Shown piece after piece: positions 63,701 through 64,000 of a stretch of DNA of 64,000 bases; the stretch's first letter is position 1, and every line of letters starts with the position of its first letter. Source of the DNA: Euwallacea fornicatus. Taxonomy: Eukaryota > Arthropoda > Insecta > Coleoptera > Curculionidae. Under the pieces are notes generated by a model. That model worked only from the letters and a program-made list of their open reading frames with translations, searched no databases and was not told where the DNA came from. Where the stretch lies: positions 1,488,001 through 1,552,000 of the forward strand of contig NC_089543.1 in assembly GCF_040115645.1 (NCBI RefSeq), written 5' to 3'. A program made the position numbers and the translations under genes.

Positions 63701-64000
63701 ATGGTGATATTTCTTTCATTTAAGAGATATAAAGTTCCGTTCTATTTTCATGTCTCTTGGCCTGTCGATAAATTATTAAAGACGATGTGGTATATAAACC
63801 AATTATTTTAAAGCCAAAAACAGCACTGACATTGCTTTAAAAACAAATTTTGGTTAATTTAGAATTAACAAGTCCTTTTATGCCTACAACATTGTACATT
63901 AACGAGTACCATTTAATAATTATTTTTCATAAAAGTATGGTTTTACAACTTTGATAAGTAAACTTCGTTTAAACCAAACATTAGGTAATATTTCTTTTAG
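60714..64000 (+). other. Intron 7, at least 3.3 kb, running to the window edge
   Basis: It starts GTAAGT after the TM4 exon. The last bases of the window (TATTTCTTTTAG) form a good 3' splice site, so the TM5 exon may begin at base 64001. An acceptor-like TTTTGTTCAG also ends at 63629. Other open frames (61786-62048, 62571-62771, 63117-63299) are unrecognised; no element ends were found. Confidence 0.65.

Noticed and set aside
1..64000. CRISPR array, bacterial operon, prophage or toxin-antitoxin structure
   Set aside because: No direct-repeat/spacer pattern, ribosome binding sites or packed genes; splice sites and insect-type transposons show eukaryotic nuclear DNA.

Overview
The window is AT-rich eukaryotic DNA of a kind typical of insects. 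It has long introns with GT-AG borders, short exons, no operon-like gene packing, and many Tc1/mariner-type elements whose ends carry CAGGGTGTCC-like motifs. The TE types fit a beetle or another holometabolous insect, but the order cannot be fixed from the sequence alone.

One real gene is recognised. It is an incomplete class C G-protein-coupled receptor of the GPR158/GPR179 group (insect relatives: Drosophila smog/CG31660 and CG31760), on the + strand. Seven exons between 12358 and 60713 join in phase into one continuous reading frame of about 348 codons. In order they encode part of the extracellular Cache-like domain, a Cys-rich EGF-like stretch, a CxxC..CxxC segment, TM1, TM2, TM3, TM4 and the start of extracellular loop 2. 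The 5' exons (start codon, signal peptide, N-terminal Cache part) were not found in the first 12.3 kb. TM5-TM7 and the cytoplasmic tail lie beyond the right edge. The window stops exactly after a splice-acceptor-like sequence.

The rest is non-coding and rich in transposon remains. Positions 1-610 hold a decayed LINE reverse transcriptase on the minus strand. A foldback (long-inverted-repeat) family occurs three times (about 3.4 kb, 10.8 kb and 46.6 kb). Intron 1 (10.7 kb) carries a dead mariner-like transposase (about 17.4-18.2 kb) and a young 1.2-kb foldback element bounded by TA (21294-22493). Intron 3 (26.5 kb) carries a transposase fragment (34.9-35.3 kb), a mariner element with long terminal inverted repeats and a broken transposase (36.8-38.5 kb), the third foldback copy, and a 0.9-kb inverted-repeat element with tandem repeats inside (42.7-43.6 kb). 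Introns 4 and 6 hold further MITE-like elements (54.4 kb; 58.70-59.47 kb). Several short hairpins remain unexplained by these elements.

No tRNA, rRNA, CRISPR array or second protein gene could be supported. Nearly all other open frames are short, unrecognised and look like chance.
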